Assembly: GCA_001510575.1 (NCBI GenBank)
Contig: LNGK01000008.1
Coordinates: 2,272,077-2,336,076, forward strand
From: Knoxdaviesia capensis
Taxonomy: Eukaryota > Ascomycota > Sordariomycetes > Microascales > Gondwanamycetaceae
DNA length: 64,000 bases
Direction: 5' to 3'
The notes under the pieces are model-generated. The model saw nothing but the letters and a program-made list of their open reading frames with translations, was not told the DNA's origin and did not search any database. Below, in pieces: positions 34,015 through 46,903 of this stretch. Within the stretch, counting starts at the first letter, position 1, and every line of letters begins with the position of its first letter. The position numbers and the translations under genes were made by a program.

Positions 34015-34652
34015 ATGAAGTTCTCTAGCATGATCGTTGGCGCTTTCGCCGCCCTTGCCGCTGCTGCCCCCGCTCCCGCTGCCGTTGTCGAGGTTGCTCC
34101 CATCAAGGAGCGCAGCCTGGCCTCGTTCGGCGGCTTCGGCCAGTTCGGAAACGCCTTCGGCAACAACTTCCTGATCAACGACTTCAACGGCCTCAACTTC
34201 CAGAACACCCAGATTGCCTACTTCGGACAGCTCAACTTCTTCGACCCCTTCCTGGTCCAGCAGCTGATCCTCCAGCAGAACCTGGGCTTCGACAACTTCC
34301 AGAACCTGTTCCTGTTCCAGAACAACAACAACTTCGGCATCAACGAGCTCCTCCAGCTGCAGTCTCTGTCCATCCTCAGCTGGCTCGGATCGCAGGGTAT
34401 CCTGAACAACGTCAACTTCAACGGTGCCCTGTTCCCCTCGGTCCTCGACTTCGGTCTGGCCTCCAGCGCCTTCGCCGGCATTGGCGGCTTCAACCTTGGC
34501 CTCGACTTCGGTGTCCGCAACCAGATTGCGACCATCGTCCAGCAGTGTAAGTTCTGACTTCATCATACCCCGTCATCATCAACACTACCCACAGAATAGC
34601 TCACTAACATTGCTTATTTCGCCCTCTAGCCACCGTTATCCTCAAGGAGTAA
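34015..34652 (+). CDS. Small secreted, cysteine-free Asn/Phe/Leu/Gln-rich protein (184 aa)
   Basis: Two exons, 34015–34546 and 34630–34652, with an 83-nt intron. A signal peptide (MKFSSMIVGAFAALAAAAPAP) is followed by an unusual, cysteine-free chain dominated by Asn, Phe, Leu and Gln: FGGFGQFGNAFGNNFLINDF, then QQLILQQNLGFDNFQNLFLF, NNNNFGINELLQLQSLSILS and LNNVNFNGALFPSVLDFGLA. Exon 2 adds only STVILKE. No known domain. The pattern of alternating hydrophobic and Asn/Gln residues would suit an aggregating or amyloid-like surface protein, which is inference from composition. It resembles the protein at 24692 in signal peptide, lack of Cys, phase-1 3' intron and leader sequence (both leaders end in a C-rich ACACAC tract and ATTCAAAATG). 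Confidence 0.85.
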
Positions 34653-37600
34653 ACGAAGCCCGCTCAGTCTTTCTGAACTGGCGGCTTGGATCCCGGCCTC
34701 CGCTGAAGCCGCCTAGAGCTGCTCGCGGGGGTTGGCTTCCAAGTTTGGAATTCCCCCGTTTTCCATCTTTTCTTTCTTTTTTAACGGATAATGGAGTGTT
34801 TTGACTTTTTTACTTTAATTTCTTCTGGCGGGCCATGAGATGACGGTTGTTGGAAACGGAAATGGTCGTCCGGACAATTTTTAACAATGTGGGGCTTTAT
34901 TAGAGAGTGGGATGGTGGTATAGCGATGGTGATGATTTCCGCTCTTTTTTTCTTTTTTTTGCTCCTCATTAACGACCCCCCGCTTCAATTTTGGCAAGTC
35001 TGCTTCTTGTTCTTTTCCTTTTTCTAGTCCTATCGGTTTCCTGGCTCTTGCGTCCTCTGCTTCCTCTCTACGGCCCTCTCACGAGATTCTTCCACAGGTG
35101 GAAAACCAGGGGGCGCTTCGAGCCAGTTTTCTGATACAGGCTGAATTTTTGGGTTATGACACAGGCTTCGGGATTGGGGCGAACAGGACAAAAAATCGGG
35201 AAGGGAATGAAAATCTGACGTTTATGGGTTAAAGGAGTAATTTTTTTGTTTTTTTCTAGCTGTCAACCCCTTTTCTTTTCATAGAGAATGACCGACACGG
35301 ACTCGTAAATCTGGAATCATGTCTTTTTTCTGTACACTCTTCTGCTTGCTTCTGTCGTGCGATGCCCTCGTGACAATAATGTGCTGGTTTGACCTTGGAT
35401 TGTCAGTTGAGATCAGCCTTGGCTCCAGTTTGATACTCGCTGGCTTGATCGCCAGTGTCTGTCTCAATGCTGTTCTGGGAGAGGAGATCCCGGGCCTTGT
35501 CAATCGAGCCAGCAACTCAAACAAGAAAGAAGATAAGACTGGAAAGCCACACTCTATTTGGGCTATTAGAGAGGGGGGGGGCGTGTGCACAAAGGTCTGC
35601 CCTATCCCATCTGCCGTGGAGTGGGTGGTCACGGAACAAAATCCCTTTAGCCACTGGCCCCTCCCGCGTCAGGAACCTTGGGCATTCGGTTTGAAAACAT
35701 GCGCCTCCGTCTGGTCGAGTGTGCCCTGTCTGATGGCGTTCGAAAATCACACCCAGATGCATATGTGGTCTGGGCGCAGGGCCTCATCGAGTCGTCGGGC
35801 GGGAGAAATCGGTATCGTGTTTCAGATTCTGCAGCCGTGCTGAGAACCTCCGCCTATGTTCTAGCCGCGGCAAATGACGGCTTCCACGTCTTGTGATCCC
35901 GGCAACTCTGTCATTCTGTCCTGGTTCCTAAGCCCGCTCCGTATTCGTGATCGTGCAGTGATTTTTATATCCGACCCCGATTCCGTAAGTGTGGCCCACT
36001 TAAATCGGCGGTCGGCCTCCGGGTCCGGGATGACTAATCTCTGAGCTCGGACCGGGGTCGTTGCGCAAAACCCTGGCGTAGACATTGCTGATCAAATCCT
36101 CCAGCCCAGGGTAGGGCACCATCTCATCGTGGTTCACGTCCCCTGTTATTCCGGTGTGAATCTTCAGTTGGTAGGGTTAGGGTTTGGTATTCCAGGGTAC
36201 ACGACATGTCAAACCCCAGCGAGAAAGCCCACGAGCTACACACACTAGCAACCCAGAACACAATCAGTGAGGTTTCCCCAGCTATGCGAACAACTCTGTC
36301 ATCCTGCCATATCTTCGGACTACCTCCGACACTAGTGGCTTTCTTGGTGTGTTTCACGCGTCGACCCGGAGAAAAGTGTTGGGTGTGCCTCGTCCCATCG
36401 GCTGCTCACCGGGGAATGGAGATATCGCGAAGCGCCAGAGACCGGCTGTCTCACTAGGAACTAGTGCAATGCTTGAAATACGGGGACCGGCCGAAGCTGT
36501 ACTTGGGCGGCGGCGAAAGGTTGAGTAAGAAGTACCTGCCTACGTGTGGACCGTGGCGAAAGATGGCAGGTTTTCGACGTGCCAGCTATCCTCGCACGTC
36601 ATCGTATTTATTTTTGGACAAACTAGTCTGGCACCCAGAGAAAAGGAAAAAAAAAAAAAAGGGGAGGCGTTATACGGACATTTGCTACGACGCGAGAAGC
36701 AGAAGCTGCAGAAAATCTCCGGATACTCTGCGCGCACATACCACCAAAATTCCCAGACACGAGAACGAGGCGCTTGTCACCAGCACAAAAAGAGAGGAAA
36801 AAAGGGTCCGTGTTCGGGAGTGGCTGATTAGGGTAGATACGGCGATGGAAGAGCGGGAATTGCGACAGATGACTTGCAGAGATGCGAGCAGAAGAAAAGG
36901 GGCAAAGGAAGAAACCATGATTTCATCTTCGATCTTTCGTATTGGGCTAACACTTGGCGATGGCGAATGGCAATGAAACCAAAAAAAAAAAAAAACCCTT
37001 ACAGCCGCGGCGTGTTTCTAAGCATAGAAATGCCGGACCCGTGGTTCACGCGGGTTCTGCCAAGGCGTCGTTCAACGCCGCGATCTGTCATTTCCAAGTG
37101 TCAAACATTGGGCGGAAATGATGGCTCGGAGCGATGCCTCCAAAACCGACGTGGCTCCCAGTACCGACCGTTGAGTGAGGAAAGACTTGGTCGAACATCG
37201 CCAAGTACAGAAATACTGGCTGTGGAGAGAGAAATAGCCACAACACAAAAAAGAGAGGCCAGCGCCATTGGGCACTAAGAAACACAAGGCCCCCTACACG
37301 GCTCTGCAGATGTGTACTGTAGATACCTTTAACACGCCGATCTTCATGCTGGAGCACACACCAGAAACAGCCAAAGGAAAGATAAGACACTGTAACATCT
37401 CCCCGGTTGGTGGTGGCCCCGGGGTATTTCATGCCGAGGGCTAACCAACTGATCAACCTGCACCCACACAAACACACAGTTTCATGATCCCGTACCTCTG
37501 TGCAGGCTCACCAAAACAAAGGCCGACGCAATTTGTCTCCCATATATTGGGGCGCTCGCTGACCAACCAACGGCGATCGACTGCATTCATCCGACGCCGA

Positions 37601-40600
37601 GAGAGGCAAGTCGTAGGTCAGGAGGCGGTGGAAAGAAACAATCAGTAATAACCACGGGAAGGCGGGATTGCGAGACTTCCCGGGGGAGATACGTTCGGGA
37701 GCAACGGCACGTCAGATTCAGTGGTGATGCCGCCATGTGGTTGCTCGTCCAGATTGTGCGGGAGACGCACAATATCCGGAGACGATGAGAGGTGCACTCC
37801 CAGTCCTAAACGCCGAACAAACTGCATATCTCAGTGCTCCAAGAGTGATATGCCTCTTGCCCGCCAGAATCCACACCGCACAAAAGCCCTTTCCGCTGCC
37901 CTTCCTCCCCCCCAAGAATATTGGAGTCCGGCCGGAAGATGCAGATCGACCGGGCTCGGGCTGCAATATCCCACGCTCGCGACCACTATCTCTCCCGTCC
38001 AACCGCTGATATTACCTCGTATTCTGGGCTTGGAAGATCCGGGGTGGGTGGGTTTTTCTTGGCTGCGTTGGCGGTCTGGCTGCTTGGGCTTTTGGGAGAC
38101 CCAGATGCGAGAAGATGATGTTGCATGGAGGGAGGCTACTGTACCGCACTGGATCAATCAAGCTGGAACCTGTGATGTGGCCTGCTTCTGAAGTATCCGT
38201 CCCTTGCAGGATTGAGGTCGGAGAACACTGAAGCTCAGAGCCTCGGAGAGGAGGGAGGATCCAGCACCTTTTTGTGACCCACGTATGTGCAGTACTGTAG
38301 TAATGGAGGACTTCTGCGCGCGTATTCCTCGTAGCCGGCGAGTCGTGTTTGCCTGTCGAGTGCCAGCACAATTGTGGAGAGGTGCGTCCTGCCACGGATT
38401 TCTGATGGCCAGGACGTGCGTGCAGTGTCAATGCATTCCGCCTCCCGGCGGATTTGGCGGTGTGTCGAAGTTCACTTTACATGTTGCCAGATGCATAGGA
38501 CTGGGCAGAGCAGACGGACTCTCTCAGTCATTGATGGGAAGTATCGTACAACATACGAGGGCGTGATATCTCGGAATGGTGCTCTAGTAACATACAACAT
38601 ACTGTACAGTACAGTATATGCAGTCGACGCGGGACAATCGCGGCGTCTAGCTTTACTTCGACTGTTCGGGGGCCCTTCAGCTGAGATTCCATGGTGTGTC
38701 CCGGACGGCTAACGTCCAGCGCTGCGGCAGTACGGCATGGTGCAGGAGTTTGACGAACCAAAACAACCACCCACCACCACCCACAGGTCTCCACAAGTCA
38801 CCAAGTACTGTATTGTCCCCGAAGGCGGGTGCAAACGAGGCGTGAACGAGGGAATACTGGCCGGTGGTTACAATGTATACATACAAACAGTCCAATATTC
38901 GTACAGGCGGAGTCTTGGTCCGACGAGGCTGTGCTTGGCGAGCTGGAAACCAGAGACCAAGGCCACCAGCACTAAAACTCGGAGAATAAGGCTGGAGGAT
39001 GTTCTGTTCTGATCTCCTCCGCCAATATATCGCTCTGGTCGCCTGCATCGCAGTGTTTTGCTTAACAGCCCGGGCAACCATCGGGCGAACAAAAACCCAC
39101 TACCAAAACAGCCGAGCGTCCAGTTTAAATTCTGCACTATTGGAGACTTACTGTCCTTCTTCATCCTGAAGGGGGAATTGGCCGTGAACCCTGAATTCCA
39201 CTCCTAGGAGGAGTTTTGGCTATGCCGGTTCTGGACGAGATCTCGCGAGACTAGCCAGTCTTTTCGCTGGACCACAAAGTGACAACAGGGGCCCGTTTCT
39301 CTCATCATTTTGTGTGTCTCGCCATCCACATGCCTCCCGGGCTTTCCAGCAAACAAGAACCTGTATGGCGGTTCCATCATACACAAAATACGAAGAGGAT
39401 GTTAAACGGTACAGCCAGGAGGAAAAAGGCGTAGGGGGTGGCTTGACTTTTGGCCTTAGTTAAATGAGCTGGTCATGCCCTGATGCCGATGCCCGCACGG
39501 ATTTGCCGATTCCTCTGGGCGGAAGCCGGCTTTCCAGAACATGGAATCGTGCGGACGCAACAGTTGGCATTGATATGGCGGCTTCTCTTCAACATCATCC
39601 ATCCGATGCTCTCCTTCCAAGATAGACATGTGATCGTTCGCCTGTCACCGGAATTGCTGATAGAGCGAGAAAAGGCGGAGAGAGAGAGGCGCAACATATT
39701 TCCTTCTGTCCCTCCACACACGCTAGCCACAAACGCCCCATTTTCCCACAACACCACAGCCCTGAAGAAAGGAACGAGGAAAAGACGCCGTGGAAGAACA
39801 CACGCCATCCAAGCCACACTGCGCTGAAAAAAGAACGAAATTGCCATAAAGGGGAACTTGACCACACCACACCAAAAAAAAAAAAAAAACCAAGGCACAA
39901 GCTCGGGGACGGATCCCCGTCCAGCCAATAAACAAACACCGCCCGGCTGGCACCCCCGAAAAGGAAAACAGGCGAAGAAAAAAAGAGAAAAAAAAAAGTG
40001 TCCGTTAGTTCGGTGCCCAAGGGGAAAAACGCCTTGTTAGACAAGGAAGGGGAGATAAAAAGAGCAAGGCTGTGTTCAGTTTGTACCTCTGTACCTCTCT
40101 GTACCTAAGTCAGTGTGGGATTGTATCTGGAAAGAACAGCCAACCGTGCCTCCTTCCCTAACAGCCAGCCAGCCAAAGGGAAAGAGCTACAGAGAGGCGC
40201 TGCCGATTTCTACATGCAACCCTTCACTATATCGCGGCTGTATACCAATAGACGCAAACACACACACACGTTGAAAAATCTGCCCATTTTTCTGGCCACC
40301 AAAGCTTGCTGCTACGCGGTGGAGCATAAGCACACTTCGCTCCAGTAAACTAAACAGAGCTTCACAGCCAGAGCTCTCACAAGGTTCTGACTGACTCTCT
40401 ATTGTTAGTAGGACTTAGGCGCAGTTACACTTGTCTGTCTCTTTCTCTCTCTGTCTCACTGCCCTGGACACTCAACCTGGCATCCAGGCTAGAGAGCGAG
40501 GAAGGTGCGGGCCTGCCCCCCCTCCTTCCTTGTCGTCAGGCTGGGTCCTTCACTTTCTCGCTTGTCCAGGGCTCCTTCCTTTCGTCGAATCATAGGCACA

Positions 40601-42038
40601 CACACCTCGCAACGCACACCAAAGTTTAAGCTTTTGCCGCCCCCTCTCCCAAATAGACGGACAAAAAACATAAAACACCGCTAGTTTTTGTCGATTCTGG
40701 CTGGTACCTGTTAATCGCCGGCAGCTCTCTCCATTTATTTCCTTCCTGCGCTCCGCCTAAAGGCTCCATTCAATACAGCGCCAAACATACAAGCAGACGC
40801 TCTTTGCACCACACAAACATTTTTGGATCTTCTCGCTTTTTCCCCCTTCTCTCTCTGTCTCTCGTATTTAACTGCTCCGTCCCCCCTCAAATCTTCTCAC
40901 CCCGGCTTCCCTGCTTCCCATCAGCGTCATCATATCTCGGGTTTCCCCTGTTGGCCTTTTATTTAGTCTCTTTCCTTCCCTTCCCTCGTTCTTTCCTCTT
41001 TCCGACCTCTTCTGATGTCCGTTCCTCCTTCCCAATCTTTCTCTCTCTCCTGCTGATTAGTAGTGGTGTTGGTGCTGTCATCTGCTCTTGAATACATCGA
41101 AGTGGTGATTGCTTCATATATATATACATTCGACGTTCACCCTCTTTTCCCTCTTCTCCATTTCAGTCCTCTCCTCTCACCTCCAAAACCCTCTTTGCTT
41201 CCACTATTATTACTTCTCTCTTTGCTCCCCACATTCTCGAATTTTCACTGCTACACCTACACCTTTACACGCTATACCTTCACACTCTTACTGGGCCCTC
41301 ACTTTCCGAACGCCTTCGAAATCTCTCGTTCTCAATATTTTCTCTTATTATTACTATTATACTTGGCTATCATCATAGTTGATTCTTAACTAGCATTAAT
41401 TTGTCCTCTGTTGCCGTCTCGCCATTTTATCATCTTGCTGCACTCTTCCACTCCAATGCAAGTAGGACCATTTTTGGGTCGTGTGACTATCTTCCAGCCG
41501 TGATCTCGACACAACCCTACCAGCACACGTTTTTCTTTCCTCTTCTCTTGGTGCTGTGCCAACACACGCATATTCGCAGACCGAGACAAGCCCTGCGGGT
41601 TGAATGCAGCCGAATCCCCCTAGACATGGTTCACCGCTAGACCTGTGGAATGCTCGTTTTCTCTCTCTCCTTGTCTCCCAGAAAATCCCACCATAATTTC
41701 GTTTTATTCCGTTCATGATCCTCCGAGCGCCCGAACTCCCGACCGATTCCCCGAGCTATACAACCTGCCAAAACCAGCCCACCGAATCACGAACTACAGC
41801 TGCAAAGCTTGGTAGCGAACTCTACCCATCTCCCCATATCAGCACGCAAGACCACTGATTCCCGCATTTTTTACGACCTTGGGCTCGTGCTTGACATCTC
41901 CCACCACCCCACCAACCTACCAACCTTTCCTTTGGTCCACCGCCTTTCCACTGGTTTATTGAACACACCACACTATTCAGCCCATAATCCCACCTAGTAT
42001 TTACCACCCACCACTCAGCTTCTTCTATATATCAAACC
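34653..42038. other. 7.4-kb region without recognisable genes, upstream of the cyclin gene
   Basis: No coding sequence can be supported. A 174-codon frame at 35319–35843 was considered and not accepted. A telobox-like TAGGGTTAGGGTTT lies at 36172–36185, A-tracts near 36646–36660 and 36980–36994, and TGTACAGTACAG near 38604. From about 40750 the plus strand becomes strongly C/T-rich to the cyclin start, with TATATATATA at 41118–41127, as expected for a long promoter and leader. Confidence 0.5.
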
Positions 42039-43241
42039 ATGGCCACCACCACCATGCGACGGTCCAAAGGCCGGTCCGTGGCTGACATCTCCGACTTCGA
42101 TGTTGACGATGCTTACCTCACCTACCGCCCTCTTTCCACACTGCCTACTCCTCCTCCGTGCTGGAAAGACCAGCTGCAACCATGCCCGGCCGCTTCTCTT
42201 GTCGACGGTGAAGCGTTCAACCCGAAGTTTCTTGGTAAGATAACTTTCCCACTCCACAGTCTCGTGATCTCTCCCTCTATTTCCCCTCCACTGGTTTCCT
42301 GCGTGTCCGCCTTACAATCTTCTTCTCCCTTCAGCTGGAGACCACTGCATCAATGTGTTGTGTCCATGCACGAACGTCAACTCAACACTTTATCCTACAC
42401 CGAGCTTGATCTGCCGACAGCCGTCCCGATTGTCTTCCGTAGTCCATAACCGTACCTTTTATCACGCCAAGGTTGCATGTTCCGTGTAGATAGTAGATAT
42501 CCAGCCACATACTAACAGCGTATATGAATACTTTCCACAGGCCCGGCCACCCATCTCGTGAATCTTATTCCCCCAGCAGCCTCCGTGGTTACTCCGTCCG
42601 TCCCTCTTGTCCAGATTATTCTCACCCGAGCCAACTTGCCGCTTGAAACCATTGCATTGGCCGCTTGCATTCTCGATTCCCTCGACAGCAAATTCTCCAG
42701 GACGTGGCGGCTAACCTGTCCTCTGGACCTGGGCCAATCTGACCTGTCATCTACCTCTCGGTCTAAGCGACACACACTCCCCCCTTCGGGCTCCATCACG
42801 CCGCCCGCGGAGCAACTTTCCCATATCGACCAGGTCAACCCCGAGATCATCATCCTCGCTGCTCTTGTCATTGCTGTCAAGTTTGTCGAGGATCCGCAAT
42901 GCACAACACACTACTCTTGCACACGGTGGGGAAACAACCTCTGGTCGTCTCGCCAGCTCAACGTCACTGAGCGGTGCATCATGGAGAAGCTGGGCTACAG
43001 AATCCTCCCTCTCTACGACGAGGATCTGATCAACGACGCCATGGTTGATATGCAGCTTGCAGCCAGACAGAACCCGTCGCCCACCCTGTGCAGATATGGC
43101 GCCCAGTGTGGTATGGACAGCGCCATGTGCTCCGGAGTGGTTACGGCCCCGCGGACACCTGTGGAAGGTGGAATACCCTTCAGAGGACATCCGATGGGCT
43201 CGCTGCCGCTCTCGCCAGAGGGCACTCCTCGAGTGGAATAA
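42039..43241 (+). CDS. Pcl-like cyclin (partner of a Pho85-type CDK)
   Basis: Two exons, 42039–42234 and 42541–43241 (298 aa). Cyclins of this type bind Pho85-like kinases and steer them to targets in cell-cycle entry, polarity or conidiation. The cyclin box is visible from LVQIILTRANLPLETIALAA through CILDSLDSKF. A Ser/Thr/Pro-rich insertion follows (about 40 residues, SKRHTLPPSGSITPP). The box resumes with NPEIIILAALVIAVKFVED, then WGNNLWSSRQLNVTERCIME and KLGYRILPLYDEDLINDAM. The N-terminal 65 residues and the TPV/SPEGTP C-terminus contain several Ser/Thr-Pro sites suited to CDK control. The 306-nt intron is long for this window and has a good ACTAAC branch at 42511–42516. A second acceptor-like site inside it (42333–42334) would give a truncated protein. 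Assignment to one Pcl subgroup is uncertain. Confidence 0.82.
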
Positions 43242-46200
43242 ATCTCAGGGCTGGTTTACTTTTATTTTTATTCTCACGTACTCTGCCAATATGGGCCTGT
43301 CACAGCCCACTGTTCACCAAGCTGCGCAGGTTCACTGTGCAGGAACCCCCGTCTACAACCAGTTGTCCGTTTTTGGCGACACCACTCAAACAAACCGGAA
43401 GGTCTCACTACAGTGGTTCCCAGGATGACCACAGGTTGGTTGACATGAATGAGCAAATGAAACATTTTTAGCTCCTCTTCTCCAGAAGCTCGCCAGCCCC
43501 AGCAGCCAGCTTCTCCGCGTTATTGCCAGTGCTCTTCACCTAGAGAATACCTTCACCTGCAATATCTGCCATGTGGGGTGATGAACCTCCCCTCCAGCGT
43601 ACACGCTTCACATCCCCCTATTTTTATGTTTTATTACTTTATATTTTTTTTTTCATCATATATACTTCTGGTCCGTCATACCCAACGATCCAGTTAATGG
43701 TAATACTGGCGTGTGGCTTTTTGGTTTTGGTTTGTTTTGCTGTTTCGCTCTGCAAAGATACCCAATGCGAGTTGGCAGTTATTGGCTTGCCTCTGAGATG
43801 ACGCGGCCAGACAAAACCGCAAAAACTGAGAGGGAGTCTGTTTGTGGTACACGGGAAGTGGCAACGTGGGCATGCCTTGGGATTTTATTCTCCAAGCATG
43901 TTCTATTGTACTTCTTTTTCGTTATTGGTTTTCCCCAAATTCCCATACTCGCGGGCGCTTACATGTGCGTTTCCCGTTTTCCGGGGGACTCATAGGTTCA
44001 TGTCGTTTGGTGTCTTGGGATTCATTGGATGGTCTGCCGGAGTTTTTCTTTGGGGGGGTTCTTTTTTTGCCAATTTGCTTCTTCGTCTTGTACAGCATTC
44101 TGGGGTTTGCATTACATATTCCTGGATTGGGCACCATCTGATATCTTGGGACACTTCACTCATCGGGGTTTTTCCTTTCTGACAGCTTTCCATTCCTGGG
44201 AGTTTTCCTCTTGTTCCTCTTTTTTGGGCTACATGAGCTGGGCACTTTGGGCGGGCGTTTTTGTCTTTTTTTTTATCTTGTATTTTGGGATGTTTTTTCG
44301 GGGGGTACTGGGGCACACACTGCGATCGGGAAAAAAATTGGGTATTAATTGCATCTTTTCATGACTTTTGGTCGTTCGTTTACTTGAGCTGTTTGGTGTT
44401 CTTTCCGTGTGTGTGTGTGTGTGTGTTTCGTGACTTGTAGTTGTGGTGGATTGTGTAACGCAGGTGTGATCTTAGGGTTCGGAGCTTGGGCCACGGGATC
44501 TCGTGTGAACCAGAAGAGCTCGAAGGTTCGTCACGGTGGTCTGTCCAGTTTGTATAAATCGATCCCGAGACTTGTTTTTTTCTTTCGTTTCGTTTCGTTT
44601 TGATTTTGATTTTGATTTTTCCCCCCTTCCGGACACGTCCGGTTTACGAGATTACGACGGCTGATGAACATTCATATAGAACGAGAGAGCAGGTGGCCGA
44701 CAGCGGGCGGAGTTCCTTTCCAGGCTCGGCCGGCGACGAGAGATACAGAATGTAACCACCAACTCTACTCTACGAGTCTGAGTCTGAGTCTTGAGTCGTG
44801 GGGTTATCGGAGCGGAGCAAGGGCGGCGGTGAGTTTCCCGATTTAGACGGAGTCTGACCTGAGCCAACGGAGTCTCCAGGCTCCTTGAGCAACAGCATTG
44901 GATCGGGGACCTGGGGAGGGTGGGGTGTTAGACAGTACGGATGAAGCACAAACGGACGGAGGTGATGTGTTTTGTCTGTTTGTTTGTTTGTTCGTTTGTT
45001 GGGGAGGGGGGAATTCAGAGACATCGGTCTCGGGAAGCCACAGTAGCCAGGTTCGTAGGACATTGGGTGTTGAATGAGGATTTGTTGGCGCCGGTGGTGG
45101 CAGGCATATTGTGGGTTGGAGTTGGAGAGCTCGATAGCCTAAACGAGGCAAGGGGGTGGTGTGCAGTCAGAAAAGAGAAGAAGAAGAAGGCAGAAAGAAA
45201 GTGTTGGTGAAGATATCAGTGAGTGTCCTGACTCCAAACTGCCATGAGAGTGACAACCAGGAGAGAACACCAGCCACGGTCGGCCAGCGCCACAAAAACA
45301 CAACAAGGGCGCCCAGCATCATCACGTGCACATACAAACCCAGAAGGTTGTGTCCATGCCACCACCCACTCACACTCACTAACCTTCGTACACCAGGATT
45401 TATTAGGCCCGCAATTTCGCCGACGACGCGGGGTATATATAACAGAGAACTCGGGACCAGGAGTTATGTGTTCTCTTGTGAGCCAGGGAAAATGATAGCC
45501 AGACACATGTGGGAAGAGGGAGCGGAGAGAGGTGTATATATACTGAAGGGAAGACTGTATGTGGTCTGTACATGTAGACCGGTCAACTGGCAAACGAGAG
45601 GCCGGAAAAGAAGAGGATCCTTCCCGTCACTGTCAGGTATGCGGCGGGACGGTGCATACATACATAGGCAGGACACAACAACGTTCGTTTGGCGATCTCT
45701 GTGCACTTCTCTTCTGTGTCCCATCGGCTCGGATTGCGTGTTTCTTCTTGGCCGGTGCGTATAGTGTGTGCGGCTAGAAGAAGTGGCGCCGCCGCTAGTG
45801 GGACGTGTAGAAGGCCCCGGCTGGAGGAGAAGTTTTCGGGGTCTGCACCTGCTGGCTGGTTCTCGGAAGGAAGGCGCTATACGGCCTTACTCATCGGATG
45901 TGAAGAAGGGAAGCAGTAGTTTTGGCCACCCCATCTGTCAAATATTCCGAGCTGTCATCCCGAACCTTCTTTTTCTTCTTTCACCAACTTCACTCCCACA
46001 GCTTGAGACAAAGAACGGTGGCTTCTCACATCAAATACATACCTATATACAGCATATATACCTGCAATCCATAGCTGCCTCTGGCCTGCAAGTCCCTGTC
46101 AGGCATCCATCCGCTCTGCACCAAGGACGAGTCCAAGTCATCCACCCACGCAGATGTGAACGATATACTGCCGATCCAGAAACATCCAGCCAGACGATTT

Positions 46201-46903
46201 GCCCCCCCCAGATATATATTACACCGAGTATATGCCTGTTTATGTCACACAGCTCTCACTCATTTTTTCGGTCTTTTTTTTTTTTTGATCCTCTTCTCTC
46301 CACCAGCATTTGCGACTGTGTCCATACTCCGCGTGTATCTCGGTAGACTTGCCTCTCTAGGGTTTTCCTCCTTGCACACCCTCGAAAATCCCAGTTCCCC
46401 CCTCCTTTTTGTGCCAACTTCTCTCTCTCTTCGTATCCTGGTCTATCTGGAGAGTGGGCATTTTATTCTCCTCGGTTTGGGGGTTTTTCTTTCGTTTTCT
46501 CTCTTTCCTGTTTCCGTGTTCCCGCTCTCGCTGTTCGCCGCCGACAACGACTCGACGATCCCCAGCCGCAACTGGACCGGGAAGCCATTTCAGCCCTGGG
46601 CAGCCCTGAGTCCGGCCTGCCGAGACCGCCTGAGAAAAAAAAAACAGGACTCGCTCGCACATTGCCAACACGCCAACCGGCCTTTTTCGTAGTTCCACCT
46701 ATCTCCGGGGGATTTCTTGTGGCCGGGTGTTGTGTGTGTGTTCTCTTTTCCCCCTCCCCCCTACAACTGGTAGGTGAGGGAGCTTGTTCAAAGGCTCCTT
46801 ACCACCAGTTGCCCCGTCTCTATTCTTTCTTGCCCCCTTCTTTTCCCGAATCATCGCCAGATCGGACCTCCTCCCCGCCAATTTCACCCCTCTTCAAGCC
46901 ACC
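43242..46903. other. 3.7-kb region without recognisable genes
   Basis: Downstream of the cyclin the plus strand is T/G-rich (about 43600–44610), with a (TG)n repeat. From 45400 several TATATA runs occur (about 45430–45441, 45534–45541, 46050–46059, 46211–46218). The last 900 bases are C/T-rich and probably hold the promoter of the phosphatase-like gene. No coding bias is seen. Confidence 0.5.
44407..44426. repeat. (TG)n microsatellite
   Basis: Ten TG/GT units in noncoding DNA. Confidence 0.9.

Noticed and set aside
35319..35843. 174-codon frame with hydrophobic N-terminal half
   Set aside because: No GC3 bias, no good start context, and no recognisable pattern beyond chance hydrophobic segments; it could still be a fast-evolving gene but I cannot support it.
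36172..36185. Telomere-like repeat taken as a chromosome end or fusion site
   Set aside because: Only two units; similar short copies are scattered through the window, so they look like promoter-type teloboxes, not telomere remnants.
46156..46692. 178-codon Phe/Leu/Ser-rich frame
   Set aside because: It comes from a C/T-rich promoter tract; composition alone explains it.
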